DNA of 64,000 nucleotides from Clostridium putrefaciens (GTDB lineage: Bacteria; Bacillota; Clostridia; Clostridiales; Clostridiaceae), in contig NZ_UFWZ01000001.1 in the NCBI RefSeq assembly GCF_900461105.1, forward strand, positions 620,001-684,000, written 5' to 3'. Both the position numbers and the translations under genes were made by a program. Positions 34,901 to 45,666 of the stretch are shown in pieces. Each line of letters opens with the position of its first letter. The first letter of the stretch is position 1. The notes beneath the pieces are model-generated. The model saw only the letters and a program-made list of their open reading frames with translations, ran no database searches and was not told the DNA's origin.

Positions 34901-35025
34901 TAATTGGAAACTTCTATATAAGTAATATAAGTTTTAGAAAAATATGTTTATCTAATAAGGAGGTATTAAAAACTCAAATTATAATTAAAAAAGAGTTTAA
35001 TCTTCGATAAAGAAAGGGTGTTAGT

Positions 35026-38000
35026 ATGAAAAGAAATAAGTTCCAATATTTAAGTATGGTTTTAATTTTTTCTATACTTTTAAATATAATATCATATGTT
35101 CCAGTTATGGCATTGTCAGAAGGTAAGCAATCTTCAATAAAGGAAGCTATAGAAACAACAAAAGGTAATATAAAGTCACTTTCAAAGTATGAAGATAGTG
35201 ATACATTAGCCTTAAATTTATTAGGGGAAAATGTAGATTCAAATAAAATAAATATTTATAAAGATAAGAGACTTAAAACTTATCCAAAGAATATTATAAA
35301 CTTAATTGCAGCAGGTAAAGATCCTGAAGATTATGAAGGTAAAAATTATGTAAAAGAAGTCCTAGATGGACAAATACAAAATGGACTTTTTGTAGTAAGT
35401 AATGAGCAGGCAGATTCATATCCTGAAAATATGGCATATGGGATTATTGCAATGGACATGGCCAAGGCTCCGTATAATAAGGAATCAGCAGTTAAGTTAT
35501 TAATGAGCTTTGCAAAAGAAGCTGACGAAGGTAAGAGTTTTGATGACCAGGTTGTAACAACATCTCTTGGAATAATTGCTTTATCTTCACATAAAGATGT
35601 AGAAGGTGTTAGTAAATTAATTGAAGAGCTAAAGAAATATTTAAAAAGTGAGCAGCTTTACGATGGTAGTTTTTCTAACAATTCTTTATCCGATGAGGAC
35701 TTAGAGTCAGAAGGAAACTCTGTAGCAACAGCCATGGTTATACAAGCCCTTGTAGCTCTAGAGGAAAATCCGCTAGCTGATGAATGGATTAAAGAGGGAG
35801 AAAGTCTTTTAGATGCTCTACTGTCTTTTAAAGAAGAAGACAAATTTATATACAATAGTAGTTATAGAAGAGTTTCAGAAGATGAAGCTACATCTTTTGC
35901 CATACTAGCTTTAAAGGGTATTGAAACGGGTAAGTCGGCATATAAGATAGTAAAACAAGAACAAAAAAAACCCAATTTTATAGAGATAGTAGCAGATAAT
36001 ACTTCTATTAAAGAAGGTAAGATAATATCTTTAGAAACAAAGATATTAGATAAAGATAAGGATATAGTACAAGGTAATGAAATTATATGGGCTATAGATG
36101 ATGAAAATGTTGCATATATAGATGAAAAAGGTATATTAAAAGCTAAAGCAAAGGGGACAACTAAGGTTCATGCATCCATAAAGGGTAATGAAGATATAAA
36201 TACCCATATAAGTATAAGTGTGTACGCTCCTGTAGCAAAATCTATAGAAATATTAAATACTGAAGAATCTATAGAAATTGGGGATAGCATACCTTTAAAA
36301 TCTATGGTAAAAGACCAGGATGGCGAAGATATTAAAAATGCAAATCTGATTTGGAGTGTGGATAATAAAAAGTTAGCTTCAATTGATAATGATGGATTTT
36401 TAAAAGCACGCAAAGAAGGTATTATAACGGTATCTGCACAACTAGGTAATGATCAGAATATAAAGACAACAAAAAACTTTAATATTAAGAAGCCTAGTTC
36501 ATTAGAAGACATAAGTGTTGAAGATAAGGCAAAAATAAAAAATGAAATCGAAAATTTAAAGAAGTTCTATGAAATGGAAACTGTAGAGTCTATGGTTCCA
36601 ATTGCCTTAAGTAAGGTTAATACAGATAAAAAGATATTAGACAAGGTTTATATAAAAAGAGGGGAATCCTCTTTGATATACGCTCAAAACACATTGGCAT
36701 TGATTGGTTCTGGGAAAGACCCTAAAGATTATAAAGGTAATGATTATGTTAAAGGGTTAGTTAAATCTCAGAGAAAAGAAGGCGAAAAGTTCCAAGGTCA
36801 ATTCATAATTAATGATATATTAGATATTGATGCGCCTGCTATACTAGCATATTCTATAATAGCTTTAGAAACTGCAAAAGCTGATTATGATAAAGAACTT
36901 GCTATTAATGCATTAATGGACTTAATACTTAATAATAAAAATACGAGTAATACCTATAGCAATATAGAGTCTAATGGTATGGCTCTTATAGCATTAGCTT
37001 CTCACCCTGAAATTAAAGGTGTGGATAATGCCATAAGTACAATTATTACTACAATGAAGTCTTCGCAAAGACCTGATGGAACCTTTGAATCAGGTAATAA
37101 GTCTAGGGCTTTAGCTATAGTAATTCAGGGGCTAGTTGCAAATAATATAAATCCTCTTTCTAAAGAGTGGATTAAAGATAAGAGTATGCTAGATGCACTT
37201 TTAAAGTTTAAGGCAGCACCAAGAGGTAATAATAAATATGGTGGCTTTGCTAAGTTTGAAGGTGGAGCATATGAAATGGTAGCTACGTCACATGTAGTTG
37301 GGGCATTAGTTGACCTACATTATGGTGAATCAATATTTGGAATAAAAAATGATTCTATGGGTGAGATAAAAGAACCAGCAGTTATATCAATTGAAGGTGT
37401 GAAAGAAGGGAAAATATATACAGAGACTATAAATATAGATATATCTACAGATGAAGGGACCTGGAAGGCTACATTAAATGGAGAAGATTTCTTCGGTGGT
37501 GCTATAAGTAAGGCAGGGAAATATACACTGAAAGTTGTAGCGGAGCTAGAAGGGGTTAAATCAGAAAAAGAAGTTAATTTCATAGTAGACATGCCTCCTT
37601 ATGAAAAGGTAAGGGTAAGAGTTGAAGGTAATGAAAAAACTTTATTCAATGATATCGTAGATTCTAGTATTTCCCAAAGTAATGTCCTTGAAGTTTTAAT
37701 GAAAGCTGTAGGAAAAGAAAATATTAATGGAACTGGAAATGGCGAAGGTTATATGGTAACTGGAATACTCGGAGAAAATCAAGTCGAGAATTTTGGATGG
37801 AGCTATTATGTAAAAAGAGGTTTAGATATTAAGCAACCTATGATAGGGGCAGCTGGATTTATTGATATAAAAGATTCGGAAGGTAAGTTTAATTATGATG
37901 AGATAGTATTCTACATGACTCATTATAAATATGATGGCGACTTTAAATCATATACAAATATACCAATGGTATCACTGAGGTCTTTAGATGGTAATCATGA

Positions 38001-39852
38001 AATAACATTGCTAAACAAAATAGATAAGACACCTTTAAAGAATGCTGACATTAATATTGAAGGTATAGGTGACTTTAAGACGGATGATAATGGAAAAGTA
38101 ACATTTAAAGCACCAAGTGATATATATAATATAACAATTGGTAAAAGAGATAAGTATATAGAAATTGTACCAAACACTTATGTAGTATCTCTTCCTGTAG
38201 AGGAAGAAATTTTAGAGACAATCTATGATGAAGATAAGATAAGTGAAGGTATTAAAGATCCATTTATAAAATATATTTTAATAGGTATGGATAAGGATGG
38301 AAAGATTTCTTCGGAAATATTTGAGAAGTCTTTAGGAAAGAATAAGATTTTAAGATTCATAAATAAGGATATGACATGGGAATTTGAAACAAAGAATATA
38401 AGAAAAGAGAATGTAAAGTCTATAGATATAGATTTAAATAAAGACAGCCAAAACAAAGAATCTATTTTAAAAGAATATAATGATGCTAAAATATTATCAT
38501 TTAAAGATAATGGAATATTACCAGCTAAAGCAAAGATAACAATGAAGCACGATACTGCGAAACCTGTTTATTTATATTATTATGATGAAAAGACTCATAA
38601 TGTAGAAAAGGTTAGTGGACCACATAAAACAGCTGATGGTAATATAGTATTTGAAATAGAACATTGTAGTGATTATTTTTTATCTAGTATAGATTCAGAT
38701 AAAAAGCTAGAGGTAAAATTACAAGATGTACTAATGGAGATTACTAGATATTATGAAGATAAAGATATTTATAGTTTCAGAGAAGCATTAGGATTAAGCA
38801 ATATATCAAAAAATATAAATGTAAAAGATAAGATAGAAGTTTTTGAAGTAGACAATGTTAGTGATGCTATAAATAATATAATTTCCCTTATTGCAGCAGG
38901 AGAGAATCCAAAAGATTACAAGGGTAAGAATTATGTTAAGATGCTTAAGGATTCGCAAAATAAAGATGGAGCTTTTGTAATTTTAGATGGTGATGAAGAC
39001 TGGCCAACTCTGCAAGCATTTGCAGTGATTGCACTAGATATGTCAAAGGCTGATTATGATAAAGAAAAGGCCTTAAATCATATAATCTCTATGTCAAAGG
39101 ATGGCCATTATGGAGATGTAGATACTACGGCAATGGTTATTACAGCATTATCAAATCACAAGGATATAAAAGGAATAGAAGAAATAATAAACTCTTCTAT
39201 AGAATATATAAATAACAAACAATTAGAAAGCGGCGGATTTGAATCTTATGGAAAGGAAAATCCATATACATTATCCTCAGTAATACAAGCACTTATATCT
39301 AATGAGGATGATATCTTCTCTAAAAGATGGGTTAAAAATGGAAACACACTTTTAGATGCACTTTTAACTTTTAAAACAGGAGATCATTTTGAATTTAAGA
39401 GTGAGTGGGGAACAGAAACTAAAATGAGTACTGAACAAGCAATACTTGCTCTAGGAGATATATACAATAAAAAATCTGTTTATAAGTATATGACTCTTTC
39501 AGGAAATGAAGTAGAAGCAAAAGAAGGAAATAAAATAGAAGTAAAAGAAGGAAATGAAATAGAAGTAAAAGAAGTAGAGGAGAAAAAAGGTAATGAAGAA
39601 GTAAAAGAAGAAATAACAAGCACACATCTGGAAGATGGAAATGCTGATAGTGAAAATACAGACAAAGCTAATATAAAAGAAAATGCAATGAAGATTATTC
39701 AAGATGGAAAATCTGAATCTAAGGTTGATACAAAGGAACTTGTTAAGACAGGTAGTATTATAGGATTTAAATCTTTGATAGCAATATCTATGATTATGAT
39801 TATAGCTGGAATAATAATTATAAAAAGAAAAAAGAAGAAGTCTGTAATTTAA
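35026..39852 (+). CDS. Wall-anchored transcobalamin-like protein (alpha-barrel repeats, BIG2, DUF4430-like)
   Basis: 1608 residues. Signal peptide 1-29. Three prenyltransferase-like alpha-barrel segments (about 40-315, 500-775, 1225-1505), each with a LIAAGKDPEDYEGKNYVK-type opening and a WI..G..LLDALL.F repeat. Two BIG2-like domains lie at about 330-490. A DUF4430-like beta domain at about 860-950 (GWSYYVKRGLD...GAAGFIDIKD) directly follows barrel 2, then a carboxypeptidase-like linker, Glu/Lys-rich spacer, LVKTG at 1572, a membrane span and KRKKKK. Alpha-barrel plus DUF4430 is the plan of intrinsic factor and transcobalamin, and a B12 riboswitch precedes the gene. Inferred role: capture of cobalamin at the cell wall. 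LVKTG is a variant sorting motif. Start follows AAAGGGTG. Confidence 0.82.
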   Translation: MKRNKFQYLSMVLIFSILLNIISYVPVMALSEGKQSSIKEAIETTKGNIKSLSKYEDSDTLALNLLGENVDSNKINIYKDKRLKTYPKNIINLIAAGKDPEDYEGKNYVKEVLDGQIQNGLFVVSNEQADSYPENMAYGIIAMDMAKAPYNKESAVKLLMSFAKEADEGKSFDDQVVTTSLGIIALSSHKDVEGVSKLIEELKKYLKSEQLYDGSFSNNSLSDEDLESEGNSVATAMVIQALVALEENPLADEWIKEGESLLDALLSFKEEDKFIYNSSYRRVSEDEATSFAILALKGIETGKSAYKIVKQEQKKPNFIEIVADNTSIKEGKIISLETKILDKDKDIVQGNEIIWAIDDENVAYIDEKGILKAKAKGTTKVHASIKGNEDINTHISISVYAPVAKSIEILNTEESIEIGDSIPLKSMVKDQDGEDIKNANLIWSVDNKKLASIDNDGFLKARKEGIITVSAQLGNDQNIKTTKNFNIKKPSSLEDISVEDKAKIKNEIENLKKFYEMETVESMVPIALSKVNTDKKILDKVYIKRGESSLIYAQNTLALIGSGKDPKDYKGNDYVKGLVKSQRKEGEKFQGQFIINDILDIDAPAILAYSIIALETAKADYDKELAINALMDLILNNKNTSNTYSNIESNGMALIALASHPEIKGVDNAISTIITTMKSSQRPDGTFESGNKSRALAIVIQGLVANNINPLSKEWIKDKSMLDALLKFKAAPRGNNKYGGFAKFEGGAYEMVATSHVVGALVDLHYGESIFGIKNDSMGEIKEPAVISIEGVKEGKIYTETINIDISTDEGTWKATLNGEDFFGGAISKAGKYTLKVVAELEGVKSEKEVNFIVDMPPYEKVRVRVEGNEKTLFNDIVDSSISQSNVLEVLMKAVGKENINGTGNGEGYMVTGILGENQVENFGWSYYVKRGLDIKQPMIGAAGFIDIKDSEGKFNYDEIVFYMTHYKYDGDFKSYTNIPMVSLRSLDGNHEITLLNKIDKTPLKNADINIEGIGDFKTDDNGKVTFKAPSDIYNITIGKRDKYIEIVPNTYVVSLPVEEEILETIYDEDKISEGIKDPFIKYILIGMDKDGKISSEIFEKSLGKNKILRFINKDMTWEFETKNIRKENVKSIDIDLNKDSQNKESILKEYNDAKILSFKDNGILPAKAKITMKHDTAKPVYLYYYDEKTHNVEKVSGPHKTADGNIVFEIEHCSDYFLSSIDSDKKLEVKLQDVLMEITRYYEDKDIYSFREALGLSNISKNINVKDKIEVFEVDNVSDAINNIISLIAAGENPKDYKGKNYVKMLKDSQNKDGAFVILDGDEDWPTLQAFAVIALDMSKADYDKEKALNHIISMSKDGHYGDVDTTAMVITALSNHKDIKGIEEIINSSIEYINNKQLESGGFESYGKENPYTLSSVIQALISNEDDIFSKRWVKNGNTLLDALLTFKTGDHFEFKSEWGTETKMSTEQAILALGDIYNKKSVYKYMTLSGNEVEAKEGNKIEVKEGNEIEVKEVEEKKGNEEVKEEITSTHLEDGNADSENTDKANIKENAMKIIQDGKSESKVDTKELVKTGSIIGFKSLIAISMIMIIAGIIIIKRKKKKSVI

Positions 39853-39879
39853 TTTAATCACCTCTAGAGTTATAGAAAT

Positions 39880-39927
39880 AAGATACATATTGATAAAGTT
39901 TACTTTATCAGTATGTATCTTTTATTT
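39880..39927. terminator. Bidirectional terminator between convergent genes
   Basis: AAGATACATA..TGATAAAGT pairs with ACTTTATCA..TATGTATCTT around a short loop, T-runs on both sides. Confidence 0.88.
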
Positions 39928-39942
39928 AGGGTAATGATTTAT

Positions 39943-41964
39943 TTAAACGTTAAAGTGCTTTGTTTCAAGGCTTAACTTTTCAGAAACTATATTAAGATCT
40001 GATGCAAATTTTGACACGGCTTCAGAGCTTGCCAATATTTCTTCGGAGGAAGCTGAAATTTCTTCGGAAGATGCAGAAGTTTCTTCTGCTACGGCAGTAA
40101 TGGCATCTATATTTCCTAATATTGTATCTTTTGATTTTAAGGCTGATTTTAAAGCAATATTGGTGTTATCTACAAGTGGTGATATATTATGAATTGAGGA
40201 TAATATATCGGTAAAAGCATTTAGTGTATCATTTACTATGTGGTTTTGATTTTCAGCTGTAAGAATAACCTTATCTGAAGTTATAATTACATCTGTAGTT
40301 TCATTTCTTATGGATTTAATTAATTCTTGTATCTTTTCTGTTGAATATTTTGATTGTTCAGCTAAGCTTCTTACCTCTTCTGCAACTACAGAGAAACCTC
40401 TTCCGTGTTCACCAACGCGAGCAGCCTCTATGGCAGCATTAAGAGCTAAAAGGTTAGTTTTATCGGAAATACTATTTATAACATCGGTTATATTTCCTAT
40501 CTGTGAAACACTTACATTTAAATTGTTAATTTTAATTACCATAGTTTTAAAAGAACAATTCACATTATTTATAGATTTTAAAAGTAAGTTTATTTGATCT
40601 TTACCAATTACCGCCTTTTCCTCTGTAATAATAGAACTATTTTTAACTTCTGTAATTCTTCTTTTAATAATTTCTAATTCTTGGGCTAGGCTATACATTC
40701 TAGTAGAAATGTCTAAAAGGTCATTACTTTGTTGGCTTGTACCGTTTGTAACTTCTTGAACAGCTATGGTTACTTCCCCAGTAGCTAAAGCTGTTTGCTC
40801 TGAAATGGATTTCAAGGTGCATGCCATGTCGTTAACAGTTGATGTATTATATTTTATAGATGTAATTGCAGTTTTTAAACTTTGACACATATGATTAAAG
40901 CTATTAGCTAATATACCAATTTCATCATTACTATGTACATCTATCTTACTATTTAAATTACCATTAGATATATCTGTAGAAGCGAAAACTAAATTAGATA
41001 ATGGGGTAATAATGCTTCTAGATATTTTAAACATGATTAGTATAGCTATGGAAAAAGATATTATGCTAATAATTATTATAAATGAAACGGTGTCATAGAT
41101 GGTTTTATTAAGGTTATCCATAGAAAGCCCTATACTTGCCATACCTATATGAATTCCATTCTTATTTACAGGAATTGTAACATTATACACACTTAAATTA
41201 TCATTGTTAGTTTCTATAAATGAATAAGTATCTCCTTGATTTACACTAGATTTACTTTTTTGGTTATCTAAAATTGTTCCTATTTTGTCTTTATCACTAT
41301 GTGCTATTACATTAAAGTTAGTATCTGTAAAGGCTCCATAAACTATAGTTTTATCTTTTACTATATTATCTAGCAAGGTTTGGACTTTAAGGTTATCTGT
41401 TAACTGTTGAATCTTATTAGAAGCTATACCGATCTGTATTATGCCACCATTAGAATTTTTTACACAACCGTATTTATAGTAATCTCCAGTTTCACGGCTT
41501 TTTCTTATATCTTCAATTAAGAAGGTTTTATCGCCTTTAAGCACAGGATAGTATAGATGATCTTTATCAAATGAAATTCCTATATTGGTAGATATATTAG
41601 AGAAAATTATTACACCAGAAGCATCTGTTATAGATATTTCATCTACTTTGAAATTTTCTCCAATGGAAAGTAAATAGTCATTATTAACATAATCCATGTT
41701 AATGGAAATAAATGAACCTAAGTTTTTAATTTTATCATCTATGGTTTCATTTAAGATATCTAAAGCAAGGCTATTATTTTCAACTTGTTTAGAAATTTGA
41801 GTACCTATGTTGGATCCATCTACTTCCATTTGAGATAATAGCTTAGATTTTGATATTATTACAGAACCAGAAGCTATACATGTGATTATTACAAATATTA
41901 TAATGATTGGAACCGTTAAAATTTTGAATCTTATGGACTGAATATATTTTTTGAGTTTATGCAT
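39943..41964 (-). CDS. Methyl-accepting chemotaxis protein with Cache-type sensor
   Basis: 673 residues from the minus-strand ATG at 41964, after AAGGGGG; an in-frame extension to 42012 has no site. One membrane span near residues 14-36, a periplasmic-side dCache-like ligand domain (about 40-285), a second span (about 290-312), HAMP (about 313-365) and a long signalling coil with the hairpin tip [38 protein letters not shown]. Cache domains bind amino acids, organic acids or amines. It shares little with the two downstream receptors outside the signalling tip. Confidence 0.94.
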   Translation of the reverse strand: MHKLKKYIQSIRFKILTVPIIIIFVIITCIASGSVIISKSKLLSQMEVDGSNIGTQISKQVENNSLALDILNETIDDKIKNLGSFISINMDYVNNDYLLSIGENFKVDEISITDASGVIIFSNISTNIGISFDKDHLYYPVLKGDKTFLIEDIRKSRETGDYYKYGCVKNSNGGIIQIGIASNKIQQLTDNLKVQTLLDNIVKDKTIVYGAFTDTNFNVIAHSDKDKIGTILDNQKSKSSVNQGDTYSFIETNNDNLSVYNVTIPVNKNGIHIGMASIGLSMDNLNKTIYDTVSFIIIISIISFSIAILIMFKISRSIITPLSNLVFASTDISNGNLNSKIDVHSNDEIGILANSFNHMCQSLKTAITSIKYNTSTVNDMACTLKSISEQTALATGEVTIAVQEVTNGTSQQSNDLLDISTRMYSLAQELEIIKRRITEVKNSSIITEEKAVIGKDQINLLLKSINNVNCSFKTMVIKINNLNVSVSQIGNITDVINSISDKTNLLALNAAIEAARVGEHGRGFSVVAEEVRSLAEQSKYSTEKIQELIKSIRNETTDVIITSDKVILTAENQNHIVNDTLNAFTDILSSIHNISPLVDNTNIALKSALKSKDTILGNIDAITAVAEETSASSEEISASSEEILASSEAVSKFASDLNIVSEKLSLETKHFNV

Positions 41965-42391
41965 ATACTTAACCCCCTTATTTAAAACATATTTATATGA
42001 GGATTTTATCATATAATGTAAGAGAAGTCATTAATCCAGTAGGAATTTATAATATTATTAGAAGTAAATAATAATATGTATAATAATTAGCATATAATAC
42101 ACAAACTTATGATGAATATTAATGATTTGAATTAAAAATTTAATCTGATTTTATAATAGATAAAAGACTTCGAAAAGGATTAATATGATATAAGATTAAA
42201 GTTATTCATTGTGCTATAAGTTTATGGTATAATTTTATAGTGTAAATAGTAGGAAATCTAAATATCAGTAAACATTTAGGGAAAGATAAAGAAGTAATAC
42301 TGATATATATTTACTATTTTAAATATTAAGGGTATCCTTAAAGATGGATACTTTATGGAAGTTACGTAAGGAATTAATAGAGGTGCAACTT
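41965..42391. other. Divergent intergenic region and SNF2 leader
   Basis: 427 nt between divergent genes. The SNF2 side has a leader hairpin (42244-42319) and a small stem GTATCC (42332-42337) / GGATAC (42346-42351) over the false start ATG 42344. Otherwise A+T-rich promoter sequence. Confidence 0.5.
42244..42319 (+). promoter_or_regulatory. Leader hairpin upstream of the SNF2 gene
   Basis: Two nested 8-bp arms, AAATAGTA (42244-42251) / TACTATTT (42312-42319) and TATCAGTA (42263-42270) / TACTGATA (42298-42305). No known riboswitch is recognised; could be attenuator or protein-binding leader. Confidence 0.45.
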
Positions 42392-45300
42392 ATGATTTTT
42401 AGTTTTGACGATAATGACATTAAAGATTTACTAGGAGATGTAGTTTATAATACAGGGCTTGATATGTATTACAGAAATAAGGTAAGGAAAATTGATGTTT
42501 TAGAGGACACGAAAAATACCTTTTCTGTTGTGTCTACGGTGGAGTCAGCTTATGATCTAAAGGATTATAAGGTGAATATATTAATGAATAGAAGGAATGG
42601 AGCTATGTATTCTAGCTGTAACTGTTTAGATTTCACTGAAAATGGAAAGTGTAAGCACATATCAGCTGTATTTATAAAGATTAATAGAGAAGGTACCACG
42701 CAAAAGAGCAGAATGAGAGAAGTACTTAAAGACGACGGCTCAGAGCTACTAAACTATTATAGACAAGAATCAAAGGATAACTATAAAGCAAATGAACTTA
42801 TTAATATGGAAGCATTAATAGAAATTAATGATGACTTTTATAAGCCATATGCATTAGAGCTTAAGATAGGGCTAGAGAGGCTTTACGTGGTTAAAAACTT
42901 AAAAGAGTTTATAGAAAGTGTCTTTTTAAATGAACAGTCAATTTATTTTGGAAAAGGATTTGAATTTTATCCTAAAACTCAACATTTTTCAAAAGAAGAT
43001 TATGAGGTGCTTTTACTTATTAAAGAAATATATGATAATAATAATCATGTAAATGCCAATATATATGTAAATAAATCAATGTTTTTTAGTGGTAAAAGAG
43101 CTTATTTAACAGAGTCACAGTTAATTAAATTTTTAAGCTTAAAAAGTGGATTAAAAATAAATGCTATTATTAAAGGAAAAGATTACAAGGATATAAATAT
43201 ATTTGCAAGGGATATACCACTTAGTTTTAATATTTCTATGACTGATGATGTATTAAGCTTAAAGTTAAATGAAGGTATTCCGGAATCAGTGGATAGAAAA
43301 AATAAGATATATATGTATAAGGGGGATTTATACCTACCTTCGAAAGAACAAATAAAATCACTTATGCCTATATACAAAACTATGAAAAAACAAGGTAGTA
43401 ACAATATAAACTTTAAAAAGAGCGAAATTAGTGAGGTGGCAACTTATATTATACCGAAACTTAGACTTATAAGTGAAAGTATAATATCAGATGAAAGCTT
43501 AGAAAGTATTATAAAAGAAGAGCCTTTAGAAATTAGCTTTTACTTAGATAAAGACAAGGAATATGTAAGCTGCGATATAGTTTTTAAATATGGAGATGCC
43601 TCATTTAACTTAAAAGATAAGAGTCAAGATAATAAGGCCTTTGTGATTATAAGGAAACTAAATGAGGAGGATGTTGCTCTTAGAACCTTAGAAGATATGG
43701 GTTTTGAAAAAGAAAATGATAAATATTACTTAAAAGATGAAGATATGATAATAGATTTTGTAGCCCAAGGTATAGGAAATATAAATTCACTTGGTGAAAT
43801 TTATTACTCAGATAGCTTTAAAAACATTCAGATAATGTCATCTAAGAGTTTCAAGTCATCTATATCACTAAATAATGCAAATTTATTAGAGTTCGACTTT
43901 GAAGTAGAAGGCATGGATAAATCAGAACTTAAAAGCCTATTTAATTCATTAAAACAAAGAAAAAGGTATTATAGGCTTAAAAGCGGTGATATCCTTCCCT
44001 TAAATTCAGAAGAAATTCAAAATTTTAATTTATTAATGCAAACCTTAGATATTGATGCAGATAAATTATCTAAAGGTAAGGTTATATTACCTAAATATGC
44101 TTCACTTTATATAGATGAGAATATAAAGTCTAATAATCTTAATTTTATTTCAAAAAATAAAACCTTTGAAGATTTAGTGAATGCTATGAAGGATATAAAA
44201 GATTCAAATTATGAATTACCAAAAGGAATAACAGGTAACCTAAGGGATTATCAAAAAATAGGATTTAAGTGGTTTAAGACTCTTTCTTATTGTGATTTTG
44301 GTGGTATACTCGGAGATGAAATGGGACTTGGGAAAACCTTTCAAGCTATAAGCTATATTGCATCAGAAAAGGAAGAGGGAATGCTTAATACCCCAGTTTT
44401 AATAGTATGCCCTACGTCTTTGGTATATAATTGGCTTAGTGAATTTGAAAAGTTTGCACCAAATCTTCAGATACTTGTAGTTTCAGGTAGCAAAAACGAG
44501 AGACTAATTCAAAGAGAAGGACTACTAGAATATGATGTAATTATAACTTCATATCCACTTATAAGAAGAGATATAGAGGCGTATGAAGATATAACATTTA
44601 GTATATGTATTTTAGATGAAGCGCAGCAAATAAAAAATCCATCATCTTTAAATGCTCAGTCCGTTAAGGAAGTAAAAGCACAAAAGAGGTTTGCATTAAC
44701 AGGTACACCAATTGAAAACTCACTAACAGAACTTTGGTCAATTTTTGACTTTATTATGCCGGGATATTTAAAGACTCAAGGCAAATTTTCAAAGAAATTT
44801 GAAATGCCTATAGTAAAGGATAAAGATGAGGTAGCATTAAAGGAACTATTAAAGCTTATAAGACCATTTATATTAAGAAGGTTTAAAAGAGATGTAGCTT
44901 TAGAACTTCCGGAAAAGATAGAGCATAAAGTAATAGTGGATATGACAGAAGAGCAAAAGAAGCTGTATGTTTCTTATGTTACCTCCTTTAAGGAAGAAAT
45001 AAAAGAAGAGATAAAGGAGAAGGGCTTTAATAGGAGCAAGATTAAGATACTTTCTTTGCTTACAAGGTTAAGACAGATTTGTTGTGATCCTTCAAGCTTT
45101 TTAGATGATTATACTGGAGATAGTGGAAAATATATTACCTTAGATGAAATATTAGAGGAAAGCCTTTCAAATGGTCATAGAGTTCTGCTATTTTCACAGT
45201 TCACTACAATCTTAAAAAGTATAAAAGAAAGACTAGACAAAAATAATATAAAATCTATGTATTTAGATGGGTCTGTGCCATCAAATAAAAGAATGGGAAT

Positions 45301-45643
45301 GGTTAATGAGTTTAATGATGGAGATGCACAGGTGTTTTTAATATCATTAAAAGCAGGTGGAACTGGACTGAACCTTACAGGGGCAGATTTAGTAATACAC
45401 TTTGATCCTTGGTGGAATCCAGCAGTAGAAGATCAAGCTGTAGATAGGGCTCATAGAATAGGTCAAACAAAAACTGTAGAAGTAATAAAACTAATAACAA
45501 AGGGAACCATAGAGGAAAAGATTTATGATCTTCAGGAAAAGAAAAAAGAAATAATAAAAAGTGTTCTTGACGGAGAAAACCATGATAAAGTGCTTTTAGG
45601 TACTATGACAGAGGAAGATATGGAAGACTTGTTTAAAATTTAA
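42392..45643 (+). CDS. SNF2-family helicase with SWIM zinc finger
   Basis: 1083 residues from ATG 42392, six nt after AGAGGTG; an in-frame ATG at 42344 lies in a hairpin and has no site. The SWIM finger CNCLDFTENGKCKHI (about 72-86) is followed by the bacterial SNF2-associated domain (about 130-600), then the two-lobe Swi2/Snf2 ATPase (about 625-1075) with DEMGLGKT (Walker A), DEAQ, and the C-terminal HRIGQT arginine-finger motif. DNA translocase, probably in DNA repair or recombination; the exact job of bacterial members is not established. msrA follows by 23 nt. Confidence 0.94.
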   Translation: MIFSFDDNDIKDLLGDVVYNTGLDMYYRNKVRKIDVLEDTKNTFSVVSTVESAYDLKDYKVNILMNRRNGAMYSSCNCLDFTENGKCKHISAVFIKINREGTTQKSRMREVLKDDGSELLNYYRQESKDNYKANELINMEALIEINDDFYKPYALELKIGLERLYVVKNLKEFIESVFLNEQSIYFGKGFEFYPKTQHFSKEDYEVLLLIKEIYDNNNHVNANIYVNKSMFFSGKRAYLTESQLIKFLSLKSGLKINAIIKGKDYKDINIFARDIPLSFNISMTDDVLSLKLNEGIPESVDRKNKIYMYKGDLYLPSKEQIKSLMPIYKTMKKQGSNNINFKKSEISEVATYIIPKLRLISESIISDESLESIIKEEPLEISFYLDKDKEYVSCDIVFKYGDASFNLKDKSQDNKAFVIIRKLNEEDVALRTLEDMGFEKENDKYYLKDEDMIIDFVAQGIGNINSLGEIYYSDSFKNIQIMSSKSFKSSISLNNANLLEFDFEVEGMDKSELKSLFNSLKQRKRYYRLKSGDILPLNSEEIQNFNLLMQTLDIDADKLSKGKVILPKYASLYIDENIKSNNLNFISKNKTFEDLVNAMKDIKDSNYELPKGITGNLRDYQKIGFKWFKTLSYCDFGGILGDEMGLGKTFQAISYIASEKEEGMLNTPVLIVCPTSLVYNWLSEFEKFAPNLQILVVSGSKNERLIQREGLLEYDVIITSYPLIRRDIEAYEDITFSICILDEAQQIKNPSSLNAQSVKEVKAQKRFALTGTPIENSLTELWSIFDFIMPGYLKTQGKFSKKFEMPIVKDKDEVALKELLKLIRPFILRRFKRDVALELPEKIEHKVIVDMTEEQKKLYVSYVTSFKEEIKEEIKEKGFNRSKIKILSLLTRLRQICCDPSSFLDDYTGDSGKYITLDEILEESLSNGHRVLLFSQFTTILKSIKERLDKNNIKSMYLDGSVPSNKRMGMVNEFNDGDAQVFLISLKAGGTGLNLTGADLVIHFDPWWNPAVEDQAVDRAHRIGQTKTVEVIKLITKGTIEEKIYDLQEKKKEIIKSVLDGENHDKVLLGTMTEEDMEDLFKI

Positions 45644-45666
45644 TTTTAATATGAGGAGGATTCAAG

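Larger units (their letters stand above)
34279..35025. other. 747-nt regulatory region upstream of the large surface protein
   Basis: It contains the proC terminator (34336-34373), a promoter region, a cobalamin riboswitch (34503-34680), two further hairpin terminators (34803-34830 and 34854-34900) and the ribosome binding site of the 1608-residue protein. A GGAGG at about 34961 is not followed by a start codon. No protein gene is seen. Confidence 0.75.

Noticed and set aside
39419-39888. Several minus-strand open frames rich in Phe/Ser/Leu over the Glu/Lys-rich spacer of the surface protein gene
   Set aside because: They mirror the purine-rich GAAGTAAAAGAAGG-type coding repeats on the + strand and have no start signals.
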